Positions 1 to 6,221 of a stretch of 11,207 nucleotides of DNA are shown one piece after another. The notes under the pieces were generated by a model that did no database searches, had not been told where the DNA came from, and worked only from the letters and a program-made list of their open reading frames with translations. Each line of letters starts with the position of its first letter. Positions within the stretch are counted from its first letter, which is position 1. The DNA is taken from contig JASHUP010000085.1 in assembly GCA_030039915.1 (NCBI GenBank), positions 1-11,207 of the forward strand. The letters are read 5' to 3'. Made by a program: the position numbers and the translations under genes. The stretch is from Thermoplasmata archaeon (lineage in GTDB: Archaea; Thermoplasmatota; Thermoplasmata; UBA184).

Positions 1-264
1 CCCGGGATCGTGCTGGCCGCGCGGGAGGGCGTGCCCCCGATCGTTCTCCCGGGCGCCCTGCTTCCCGTCGACCCGGCCGACGGGGTGCGCGCCGCCGCGA
101 GCGACGACCCGGGGGACCTCGCCTCCGTCGTCGCCGAACTGCTCGCCGACCCGGCGCTCCGTCGGACGGTCGGTGTCGCGGCCAAGCGGTTCGCCGAATC
201 GTTCGCGCCCGACCGGGTCGCCGCCGCGGTCGCTGCCGCCCTTGCCCCCCGGGCCGCCGCCTAG
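1..264 (+). CDS. C-terminal fragment of a probable GT4-like glycosyltransferase
   Basis: The reading frame is open from the first base of the window and stops with TAG at 262-264, so this is the last 87 codons of a gene that begins outside. The GTG at position 10 is unlikely to be the true start, because the frame has no stop before it. The residues fit the end of the second Rossmann domain of GT-B glycosyltransferases of the GT4 type. They start with a segment like the family's 'E-A-x-A-x-G-x-P-V' donor-binding stretch (here LAAREGVPPIVLPG), continue with 'DDPGDLASVVAELLADPALRR', as in the usual 'd-x-e-x-L-a-x-a-i-x-x-L-L-x-D-P-x-L-R' stretch, and end in a helix-rich tail. The donor and acceptor sugars cannot be told from this piece. 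It converges with the nuclease gene on the other strand, and both stop codons share one CTAG at 261-264. The family call rests on pattern only; another nucleotide-sugar-binding GT-B enzyme is possible. Confidence 0.55.
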   Translation, partial: PGIVLAAREGVPPIVLPGALLPVDPADGVRAAASDDPGDLASVVAELLADPALRRTVGVAAKRFAESFAPDRVAAAVAAALAPRAAA

Positions 265-821
265 CGCTCTCGCTCGACGGGTTCGTCGAGACGCCACTCC
301 GCAAATCCACGGCCGCCCGACGCCCGTCGCACGGCCCCGACGACCCCGCTCCAGGGAACGTCGACGGGGATCTCTCCGGAGTCGACCCGGTCGAGCACCG
401 CGCGGAACCGTGCCCGAAGCTCCGAGTAGGGGTCCTCGTCCCCCGGACGGACCCACGCCCGTGCCGGTCGCAGCACCCGGACGACCCCGTCGCAGGCGAC
501 CCAGACCCCGACGGGGCTCGCTCGCGTGGAGTCCGTCCGGCCGACCAGTCGGCGTGCCGCCAGCTCGGACGGGAGAACGACCGCGACCCAGTCTCCCCAC
601 GCCCGACGCTTCAGCGCCTGGACGAGGACCTTCCGCGTTCCGGCGACCTTCGCCTCCACCAGCCCCACCTCGTCGCCGCGTCGGGCGACGAGGTCGAAGT
701 AGTCGCCCGCGTCCGGGTTCGGGTACACCCGATAGCCTTGGGTCGTGAGGAACGTCGCGGCGGCGGCCACCACCTCCGTCTCGCGCAGTCGCGGTCTTCG
801 CGGCGTTGCGCGGTCGCTCAC
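261..821 (-). CDS. Putative PD-(D/E)XK nuclease, third gene of the mutS-mutL operon
   Basis: This small protein of 186 residues is not one I can name. An early glutamate (E15) in the first helix, then D43 in 'YFDLVARRGD' and E56-x-K58 in 'VGLVEAKV', give the E...D-(X)12-E-X-K spacing of the PD-(D/E)XK nuclease fold; 'GDWVAVVLPS' near residues 76-85 looks like a later core strand. The start is the GTG at 821, because its G-T-G-A overlaps the mutL stop, exactly as mutL overlaps mutS. An upstream in-frame ATG at 896 would overlap mutL by 79 nt and adds only a proline-rich stretch. The C-terminal half (about residue 115 on) is charged and unassigned. Context suggests a DNA-repair nuclease acting with MutS and MutL. 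It does not look like MutH or Vsr by motif, as far as can be judged by eye. The nuclease fold is inferred from motifs; the link to mismatch repair is inferred from the operon. Confidence 0.7.
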   Translation of the reverse strand: MSDRATPRRPRLRETEVVAAAATFLTTQGYRVYPNPDAGDYFDLVARRGDEVGLVEAKVAGTRKVLVQALKRRAWGDWVAVVLPSELAARRLVGRTDSTRASPVGVWVACDGVVRVLRPARAWVRPGDEDPYSELRARFRAVLDRVDSGEIPVDVPWSGVVGAVRRASGGRGFAEWRLDEPVERER

Positions 822-2578
822 GCGCCCGTCCGCAGGAACCAGCGGTCGAGGCGGGAGCGCGGGATCGCCAGCACGATCGGTCGGCCGTGCGGGCACGAGT
901 AGGCCGGCTCGGGCAGCGCGTGGAGGGCCGCGAGCACCCGGGCGAACTCTTCGGCGTCCACCACGTCGCCTCCGCGGAGCGCGGCGTGACAGGCGACTGT
1001 CGCCGCTCGTCGCTCCTCGAGACCGTCCGGGAGCGTGGGCCGCCCGCCCGCGGCGAGTTCGTCCAGCAGCTCGCGCAGGGCCTCCGGTCGGGCCGACCGG
1101 CCCCGGTACGCGGGTACCGAGCGCACGAGCACGGTCTCGGGGCCGAACGGGTCGACGTCGAACCCCGCCGCTCGCACGGTCTCCGCGTTCGCTTCGAGGG
1201 CGCTCTGCTCGGCGCCGCTCACGGAAACGGTGACCGGGGCCACCAGGGTCTGGCGCTGCAGGGACCCCGAGCGTCGGAGCTCCTCGTACACGACCCGCTC
1301 GCTCGCGGCGTGCTGATCGATCAGGACGAGCCCTTCGTCACTTTCGGCCGCCCAGTAGAGAGCGTGCAGGCATCCGAGCAGCTCGAGATGAGGGTGGCCG
1401 CTCGCCGCACGGACCCGCGGCGCGGCCTGGACCGGTGGCGGTCCCTCGAGCGTGCGTTGGTGCGTCGGTCGCCCCGAGCTGCGCTCGCCGCCCCCCACCC
1501 ACTCCCCGGGTACGAACGGCGGGGGACGGAGCGAGTCGCGCAGGTTCGGGAGGTCGGCGACCTGCGGGGTCATCACCAGGGCCTCGCGCACCCGAAGCCG
1601 GATCGCGTCGAGGACCTCGCGCTCCCGGGCGAGGCGGACCTCGCGTTTCGTCGGATGGACGTTCACGTCCAGCCGGTCGAGCCCGACTTCGAGGTGCAGG
1701 ACGCCGACCGGGAAACGCGTCCGGGGAAGGTAATCCCCGTAGGCCAGCCGGACGTGCTGGGCGATGGCACGGGACGAGATCGCTCGGCCGTTGATCGCGA
1801 GGAAGAGCCCCCGCGACGAGGGCGAAGCGACGCCGGGACGTCCGAGGGCGCCGAAGACGCGGCCCCCGGGCACCTCGGCGGAGACGTCGAAGGACGACGT
1901 GAGGAACCCCGGCCCGAGCACTCTCGCGGCCGCGTCCTTGAGACCGTGCGCGGCCGGGTACGACGCGATCTCGCGCCCCTCCGATTCCACGCGCAGGCCG
2001 ACCTGGGGACGGGCCAGGTAGAGGCGTTCCACGGTCTGAAGCACCTCGACCTGCTCGGCCGGGGCGCTTTTGAGGAACTTGCGACGGGCCGGGGTGTTGA
2101 AGAAGAGCTCCTCGACCTCCACGGTGGTGCCGGGGGCCCGAGGAACCGAGAACCGTCCGGTGAGGGCCCCACCGACCACCGAGATCCCGTCGGCGACCTC
2201 GCTTCCCGGCGGCCGGGAGACGAGCCGAAAACGGGAGACGGACGCGATCGCGGCGAGCGCCTCCCCGCGAAAACCGAGCGTTTCCACCCGGTCGACCGGG
2301 CCCTCGGGATCGAGCTTGCTCGTCGCATGGCGCTCGACGGCGAGCTCGAGCTCATCGGACGAGATCCCCCCTCCATCGTCGGCGACTTCGATCCGCTCGA
2401 GCCCCCCGCCGGAGAGGCGGATCGTCACGGACGAGGCGCCGGCGTCGACCGCATTCTCGACGAGCTCCTTCACGACCGACGCGGGCCGCTCGACGACCTC
2501 CCCGGCGGCGATCCGCGCGACGGTCTCCTCCGAGAGCCGGCGGATCGGGTGGGGGCCGGGCCGATCCACCGCGGTCAC
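818..2578 (-). CDS. mutL: DNA mismatch repair protein MutL, endonuclease type
   Basis: MutL couples mismatch recognition by MutS to strand incision and removal. The N-terminal GHKL ATPase domain (about residues 10-335) shows 'ENAVDAG' (41-47), 'ADDGGGI' (66-72), 'GFRGEAL' (102-108) and 'FFNTPARRKF' (159-168), followed by the transducer domain with 'NVHPTKREVRL' (306-316). A proline- and arginine-rich linker (about 340-395) leads to the C-terminal dimerisation domain. This carries DQHA-(X)2-E-(X)4-E at 421-432 (DQHAASERVVYE), 'ACHAALRGGD' from 529 and 'CPHGRP' at 562-567. Those are the metal- and zinc-binding motifs of MutL proteins that nick DNA themselves, as in Bacillus MutL and eukaryotic PMS2 and unlike the E. 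coli protein. The length, 586 residues, is normal. The GTG start at 2578 overlaps the mutS stop as GTGA, and its own TGA overlaps the next start the same way, so translation of all three genes is probably coupled. Confidence 0.97.
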   Translation of the reverse strand: MTAVDRPGPHPIRRLSEETVARIAAGEVVERPASVVKELVENAVDAGASSVTIRLSGGGLERIEVADDGGGISSDELELAVERHATSKLDPEGPVDRVETLGFRGEALAAIASVSRFRLVSRPPGSEVADGISVVGGALTGRFSVPRAPGTTVEVEELFFNTPARRKFLKSAPAEQVEVLQTVERLYLARPQVGLRVESEGREIASYPAAHGLKDAAARVLGPGFLTSSFDVSAEVPGGRVFGALGRPGVASPSSRGLFLAINGRAISSRAIAQHVRLAYGDYLPRTRFPVGVLHLEVGLDRLDVNVHPTKREVRLAREREVLDAIRLRVREALVMTPQVADLPNLRDSLRPPPFVPGEWVGGGERSSGRPTHQRTLEGPPPVQAAPRVRAASGHPHLELLGCLHALYWAAESDEGLVLIDQHAASERVVYEELRRSGSLQRQTLVAPVTVSVSGAEQSALEANAETVRAAGFDVDPFGPETVLVRSVPAYRGRSARPEALRELLDELAAGGRPTLPDGLEERRAATVACHAALRGGDVVDAEEFARVLAALHALPEPAYSCPHGRPIVLAIPRSRLDRWFLRTGA

Positions 2579-5199
2579 GGCGTACCGGTCTCCCCGCCGG
2601 GGTCGGTCGCGGCCCGGCGCTTGAGCTCGCGCAGCTTTCGAACGGCTTCCTCCGGCGACAAGCCTTCCGGCTCCAAGCGTCGAAGCTCCTCGACCACCGG
2701 ATGCACCTCGGTGCCCCCCGAGAGGAGCACGGCCTGCGTGAAGCGCGGGGTCCGTCGTTTCGAGGCTCTCGCCGACCCGGGAACGGAGCTCTCGGTCTCG
2801 AGGCGCTTCAGAAGGCGATCCGCCTCCGCGAGGACCCCTTCGGGGAGGCCGGCGAGACGGGCGACGTGGACGCCGTAGCTCCGGTCGGTGGCGCCCGGCA
2901 CCAGCCGGTGGAGGAACACGATCCCGTCGGGCCCCTCGCGGACCGCGAAGTGAACGTTCTCGGCCGCGGAGAGGCCGCGGACGAGGTCGGTGAGCTGGTG
3001 GTAGTGCGTCGCCAGGAGGCTGCGGGCTCGGGTCGTGTCGTGGAGGTGACGCAGCGTAGCCCAGGCGATCGCGAGCCCATCGAACGTGCTCGTCCCCCGA
3101 CCGACCTCGTCGAGCAGGATGAGCGATCGGTCGTCCGCCGCCCGAAGGATCTCGGTGACCTCGCTCATCTCGACCATGAAGCTCGACTTCCCCCGACCGA
3201 TCTCGTCCGTGAACCCCATTCGGGTGAACAGCTGCGTCACGAGGCCGACCCGCGCGAATCGGGCGGGGACGAACGAGCCGGCCTGCGCGAGCACGACCAG
3301 TAGCCCCACCTGTCGCATGAACGTCGATTTCCCGGACATGTTCGGGCCGGTGAGCACGAGCATCCGTCGCGACTCGGGCTCGAGGTCGATATCGTTCGGA
3401 ACGAACGATTCGCCGAGCAGGCGGTCGAGGACCGGGTGACGCCCGTCGCGGATGACCAGGCTGGACGAGTCATCGACCGAGGGCCGGACGTACCCTCGGC
3501 GCTGGGCGAGGTGCGCGAACGTGGCGAGCGCGTCCAGCTCGCCGACCGCTCGGCTCACGCGGTGCACCGCCGGAACTTGCCGGTCGACCGTGTCGAGGAG
3601 CTCCTCCCATCGCGCCCCTTCCGCGGTCCGGATGCCCTCGCGCGCCTCGAGGATGCGGTGCTCGACTTCTTCGAGGCGGTCGGAGGTGAACCGCTCCGCT
3701 TGGGCCACGGTCTGACGCCGGCGGAAATGCGGCGGGACCCGCGGCAGGTGCGGCTTCGTTACCTCGAAGTAGTAGCCGAAGACCTGGTTGTACCCCACCT
3801 TGAGCGTGCGGATGCCGCTTGCCTCCTGTTCGGTCCTCTCGAGCGCCGCCATCTCCGCGATCGCGACGCGCTCGGCGTCCCGGAAGCGGTCCACTTCGGG
3901 CGCGTGGCCGGGACGGAAGAGTTCGGCTGCTTCGGAATCGCCGGCCGAGACCTCGGGGAGCGCGTCCGTTAGGAAGGCGACCAAGCCGGGAGGCCCGGAG
4001 AGCTCGCGCGCGAGCTCGGTGAGTCGCCCGGACGGCTCCATGGCGAGCTCCCGGCCGACCGCGTCCGCGGCCTCGAGCCCGGCGCGTAAGGCCGCGAGCT
4101 CGGGAGGCCGCACTCGGCGGCCCGCGACCCGCGTCGCGATGCGGCCGAGGTCGGGGATCGAGCGGAGACGGCTCCGCCACCCCTCGAGGGCCGCGCCGCG
4201 GTCGACCAGGGACTGAACGGCGTCCTGCCGCGCGGCGATCGCCTTCACGTCGGCGAGAGGGTTCGTGAGCCAGAAGGCGAGCGTCCGTCGCCCCGGCGCA
4301 GAGACGGTCTCGTCCCACGTCCCGAGCAGCGTCACGCCCTTGGGGTCGTCGGGGTTCATCGGCCGGCTGATCTCGAGGTGGCGGAGGGTCTTCGCGTCGA
4401 GCACGAGCCGCCGCCCGCCCGCCGCTCGCTCGACGAGCGCGAGATGCGGCAGGAGCCGTGGTTGGGTCGCGCGCAGATACGCGGCGAGTCGAGCGTCGGC
4501 TTCGCGAACGAGATCCTCGAGCGACGACGCTCCGCGCAGAGCCTCGGGGAGCTCCCCGTCGCCGAGCGGCTGCGGAGCGGCCTCGAGCCGGGCGGACGGG
4601 AACTCCCGGCGAAGGGCGGCGAGAAGGGGCGACCGAACGGACTCCTCGGACGAACTCCAGAGGATCTCGCGCGGCTGGAAGGAGGCGAGCGAGGAGAGGA
4701 GCCCCTCCGAGCCGGGGCCATCGGCGATGCCGTGGTACCACTCACCCGTGGTAACGTCTACGGCCGCGTACGCTCCGACGGCCGCCGGCGGTGCCACCAG
4801 GCTCGCGAGAAAGCTGTGGTCGGGGCCTCCCAGAATCCGGTCTTCCACGACGGTTCCCGGGGTGACGACCCGGGTCACCTCGCGGCGGACGAGTCCTTTC
4901 GCGAACCGGGGGTCCTCGACCTGGTCGCAGATCGCGACCTTGTACCCTTTCCGGACGAGGCGGCCGAGGTAGGTCTCGACCGAGTGGTGCGGCACACCCG
5001 CCATCGGCGTTCTCACGCCCTGGGCGTCGGCCGAGCGCGCCGTGAGTACGACGTCGACCTCGCGCGAAAGGAGCCGAGCGTCGTCCCCGAACGTTTCGTA
5101 AAAGTCGCCGACCCGGAACAGCACGAGGTGGCCGGGGTAGCGAGCCTTCACGCCCTCGTACTGCTCGAGCAATGGGGTCAGGGAGGGGGACTCCGGCAT
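2575..5199 (-). CDS. mutS: DNA mismatch recognition ATPase MutS (MutS1 type)
   Basis: MutS binds base mismatches and small loops, then signals to MutL through ATP. At 874 residues it is a full-length MutS1. The mismatch-binding domain I is present with the diagnostic Phe-X-Glu, here F33-Y34-E35 in 'GDFYETF', which separates true MutS from MutS2 and non-repair paralogues. The connector (about 120-250), core and lever (about 260-560, with the clamp near 430-520) follow. The ATPase domain has Walker A 'GPNMSGKST' (618-626), 'STFDG' after the Walker B 'LILLDEVGRG' (693-702), the conserved His of 'THYHQ' (731-735) and the helix-turn-helix dimer contact 'YGVHVARLAGLP' (about 775-786). The C-terminal tail (840-865) resembles that of bacterial MutS. 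The ATG at 5199 is preceded by a TATA box about 30 nt upstream, so the mRNA is probably almost leaderless. The protein is bacterial in type; base composition looks the same as its neighbours, so any transfer is old. Confidence 0.98.
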   Translation of the reverse strand: MPESPSLTPLLEQYEGVKARYPGHLVLFRVGDFYETFGDDARLLSREVDVVLTARSADAQGVRTPMAGVPHHSVETYLGRLVRKGYKVAICDQVEDPRFAKGLVRREVTRVVTPGTVVEDRILGGPDHSFLASLVAPPAAVGAYAAVDVTTGEWYHGIADGPGSEGLLSSLASFQPREILWSSSEESVRSPLLAALRREFPSARLEAAPQPLGDGELPEALRGASSLEDLVREADARLAAYLRATQPRLLPHLALVERAAGGRRLVLDAKTLRHLEISRPMNPDDPKGVTLLGTWDETVSAPGRRTLAFWLTNPLADVKAIAARQDAVQSLVDRGAALEGWRSRLRSIPDLGRIATRVAGRRVRPPELAALRAGLEAADAVGRELAMEPSGRLTELARELSGPPGLVAFLTDALPEVSAGDSEAAELFRPGHAPEVDRFRDAERVAIAEMAALERTEQEASGIRTLKVGYNQVFGYYFEVTKPHLPRVPPHFRRRQTVAQAERFTSDRLEEVEHRILEAREGIRTAEGARWEELLDTVDRQVPAVHRVSRAVGELDALATFAHLAQRRGYVRPSVDDSSSLVIRDGRHPVLDRLLGESFVPNDIDLEPESRRMLVLTGPNMSGKSTFMRQVGLLVVLAQAGSFVPARFARVGLVTQLFTRMGFTDEIGRGKSSFMVEMSEVTEILRAADDRSLILLDEVGRGTSTFDGLAIAWATLRHLHDTTRARSLLATHYHQLTDLVRGLSAAENVHFAVREGPDGIVFLHRLVPGATDRSYGVHVARLAGLPEGVLAEADRLLKRLETESSVPGSARASKRRTPRFTQAVLLSGGTEVHPVVEELRRLEPEGLSPEEAVRKLRELKRRAATDPGGETGTP

Positions 5200-5226
5200 C
5201 GACCGAGCTGTCGAGCGGACGACTCC

Positions 5227-5232
5227 TTATAA
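5227..5232 (-). promoter_or_regulatory. TATA box of the mutS-mutL-nuclease operon
   Basis: TTATAA stands out as an A/T island (AATTATAA on the minus strand) in very GC-rich DNA. Its centre is about 30 nt upstream of the mutS ATG at 5199, which predicts transcription starting about 4-6 nt before the start codon. It lies in the 53-nt gap between the end of tRNA-Ser and mutS, so the operon can be transcribed independently of the tRNA. Confidence 0.7.
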
Positions 5233-5252
5233 TTCAACTGACGCGGGGCGAG

Positions 5253-5336
5253 CGCTGAGGGGGAGATTTGAACTCCCGTGGCGGAACCGCCACCAGCTTT
5301 CAAGGCTGGCGCCTTGCCGGGCTAGGCTACCTCAGC
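5253..5336 (-). tRNA. tRNA-Ser, anticodon TGA
   Basis: The minus strand folds into a complete class II tRNA. The acceptor stem GCTGAGG/CCTCAGC pairs perfectly over 7 bp. The D-arm has a 3-bp GCC/GGC stem and the GG of the D-loop. The anticodon stem CCAGC/GCTGG encloses the loop CTTGAAA, giving anticodon TGA, which reads UCA and other UCN serine codons. A long variable arm (GGCGG-TT-CCGCC) and the T-arm GGGAG-TTCAAAT-CTCCC complete it. The long variable arm and discriminator G73 (complement of position 5253) are serine identity features. CCA is not encoded. No intron is present. It lies upstream of mutS on the same strand. Confidence 0.97.
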
Positions 5337-5360
5337 AACGGCCGCAGCAAGGTCGGTTCG

Positions 5361-5366
5361 AATAAA
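5361..5366 (-). promoter_or_regulatory. Probable TATA box for tRNA-Ser
   Basis: On the minus strand this reads TTTATT, within GTTTATTCG, the only A/T-rich stretch upstream of tRNA-Ser. Its centre is about 27 nt before the mature 5' end at 5336, which places the transcription start within a few bases of the tRNA. Confidence 0.55.
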
Positions 5367-5390
5367 CTCTCCGAAGCGCACTCGCTACGC

Positions 5391-5406
5391 CCGACGAGAA
5401 CGTCGG
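5391..5406. other. Perfect 6-bp hairpin between the two tRNA genes
   Basis: CCGACG-AGAA-CGTCGG forms a perfect 6-bp stem with a 4-nt loop. It is in the 169-nt gap between tRNA-Ser and tRNA-Gly, which otherwise shows no coding region I can support. It could fold in a transcript running on from tRNA-Gly (processing or stability element) or from an unrecognised small RNA. There is no adjacent T-run, so it is not a simple intrinsic terminator. Confidence 0.35.
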
Positions 5407-5505
5407 AAGGCGAATCGCCTCGGGGAGGTGGGGGGTGGAAACGTCTCACCGAGGACGGAAGGGCCTCGCCGGTTCGCCTCTTCCCACCGGGTCCGGGGCG
5501 GAGGA

Positions 5506-5605
5506 TGCAGGTGCCGGGAGATCCGCACCGGACCGCAGAGTCCGGCGTTTCGAACCCGGGCGGGCAGCTTGGAGGGCTGCCATCCTACCACTAGATTACA
5601 CCTGC
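5506..5605 (-). tRNA. tRNA-Gly, anticodon TCC, with a T-loop intron
   Basis: Read on the minus strand, the precursor is 100 nt and the mature tRNA is 71 nt after removing a 29-nt intron (5520-5548). The acceptor stem GCAGGTG/CACCTGC pairs over 7 bp, followed by A73. The D-stem ATCT/GGAT has one T-G wobble, and G18-G19 are present. The anticodon stem GCAGC/GCTGC encloses the loop CCTCCAA, anticodon TCC (GGA and GGG glycine codons). The variable loop is CCGC. The T-stem CCGGG/CCCGG closes only when the intron is excised, which restores the standard T-loop TTCGAAT. Position 33 is C rather than the nearly universal U. CCA is not encoded. No A/T-rich box lies at the expected distance upstream; the cgi121-like gene ends only 40 nt before it, so it may be cut from that transcript. 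Confidence 0.93.
5520..5548 (-). other. tRNA-Gly intron at position 59/60 (bulge-helix-bulge)
   Basis: The exon/intron junctions form a strict 3-4-3 bulge-helix-bulge. The exon helix is the T-stem CCGGG/CCCGG. The central 4-bp helix pairs TTCG (exon) with CGGA (intron), including one T-G pair. The two 3-nt bulges are AAA and TCT. The intron's own 8-bp helix CGCCGGAC/GTCCGGTG (one G-T pair) is capped by TCTGCG. Cutting between the second and third base of each bulge, as archaeal splicing endonuclease does, joins TTCGAA to T and gives the canonical T-loop. The usual archaeal site is 37/38; this one lies in the T-loop. Confidence 0.92.
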
Positions 5606-5645
5606 ACGACCGCCTTCGGACCGCGGGCGCGACCGGGCTCGGGTG

Positions 5646-6212
5646 TTAAGGCTTTGCCGTGGAGGGACGGGAGGCCGGGGCCGAGAGCTCGAGGAGCGCG
5701 ACCCGCTCGAGAACGAGTCCCTCCCACGCCGAGGAAGGCACGGCACTGCGCTCGGCCGGATCGATGCCGAGCCGTTCGAGCACACCGCCGTCCACGGGGC
5801 GAGGGTAGGCGCTCGGGTCGATCTCGAGCTCGAACCTCTCGAGGAGGGGAGTTGGGTCCTGCGGGCGCTCGGCGACGAGCACAAACTGCTCGGTTCCTTC
5901 GGAGACCCCCACCTTCGCGAGCGCTCGGGGCAGCTGGTCGTCGCCCGCGACGTAGAGCGCGAACTCCGCGCCCCGGTCCCTCAGGCGGGGCTCGCTCCGG
6001 TTCCTCGCCCGGCCGAGGTGCGCCCAGGCCGAGAGCAGATGCCGCTCCCCGGCGATCGCTCGCGCATCGAACAGGGCGACCAGCGCCGGCGACTCCTTCG
6101 CCAGCTCTCGCAACGTGCGTACGATCGACGGCGTCGAGGGACTGCCCAGACGCTTTCGCTTTCCGCCGACGGCTCGCACGGGGCGCTCGTCGACCGGCGG
6201 AAGAGGGACCAT
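5646..6212 (-). CDS. cgi121: Cgi121-like KEOPS complex subunit
   Basis: This 188-residue protein resembles Cgi121 (TPRKB in animals), the KEOPS subunit that binds Bud32 and the tRNA 3' end while the complex makes t6A at A37 of ANN-decoding tRNAs in the cytoplasm. The family pattern is visible: 'ALFDARAIAGERHLLSAW' (about 46-63) matches the opening strand and helix with its conserved His. 'EFALYVAGDDQLPRALAKVG' (83-102) matches the hallmark 'E-x-L-x-Y-x-s-G-x-x-Q-I-x-x-A-I-x-x-x-G', followed by 'EGTEQFVLVAE'. 'LVLERVALLEL' near the C-terminus matches the last helix. An extra 28 or so basic and proline-rich residues precede the domain, so the true start could be further in. The ATG at 6212 lies 9 nt after the stop of the metallo-beta-lactamase gene, so the two are probably one operon. 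The assignment is by pattern and no structure-based check was possible. Confidence 0.8.
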   Translation of the reverse strand: MVPLPPVDERPVRAVGGKRKRLGSPSTPSIVRTLRELAKESPALVALFDARAIAGERHLLSAWAHLGRARNRSEPRLRDRGAEFALYVAGDDQLPRALAKVGVSEGTEQFVLVAERPQDPTPLLERFELEIDPSAYPRPVDGGVLERLGIDPAERSAVPSSAWEGLVLERVALLELSAPASRPSTAKP

Positions 6213-6221
6213 CGACGGCGT

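Noticed and set aside
822..896. Upstream ATG extension of the small nuclease
   Set aside because: It would overlap mutL by 79 nt and adds only proline- and arginine-rich residues. The GTG at 821 gives the same GTGA overlap as the mutS/mutL junction.
806..2878. A 690-codon open frame on the plus strand opposite mutL and the end of mutS
   Set aside because: It is antisense to two certain genes. Its translation is rich in Arg, Asp, Glu and Gly without domain pattern, as expected for the complement of GC-rich coding DNA.
3470..4741. A 423-codon minus-strand frame overlapping mutS
   Set aside because: It is the same strand as mutS in another frame, and is an arginine-rich shadow with no family features.
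4378..5232. A 284-codon plus-strand open frame opposite the start of mutS
   Set aside because: It runs antisense through conserved MutS domain I, has no promoter or recognisable motif, and ends in the mutS promoter region.
5268..5594. A 108-codon plus-strand frame across the tRNA region
   Set aside because: It runs through both tRNA genes on the opposite strand and has no recognisable protein pattern.
5516..5605. Reading the tRNA-Gly locus as a broken tRNA pseudogene
   Set aside because: The T-arm looks disrupted at first, but the insert fits a strict 3-4-3 bulge-helix-bulge and its removal gives a perfect T-arm and acceptor stem.
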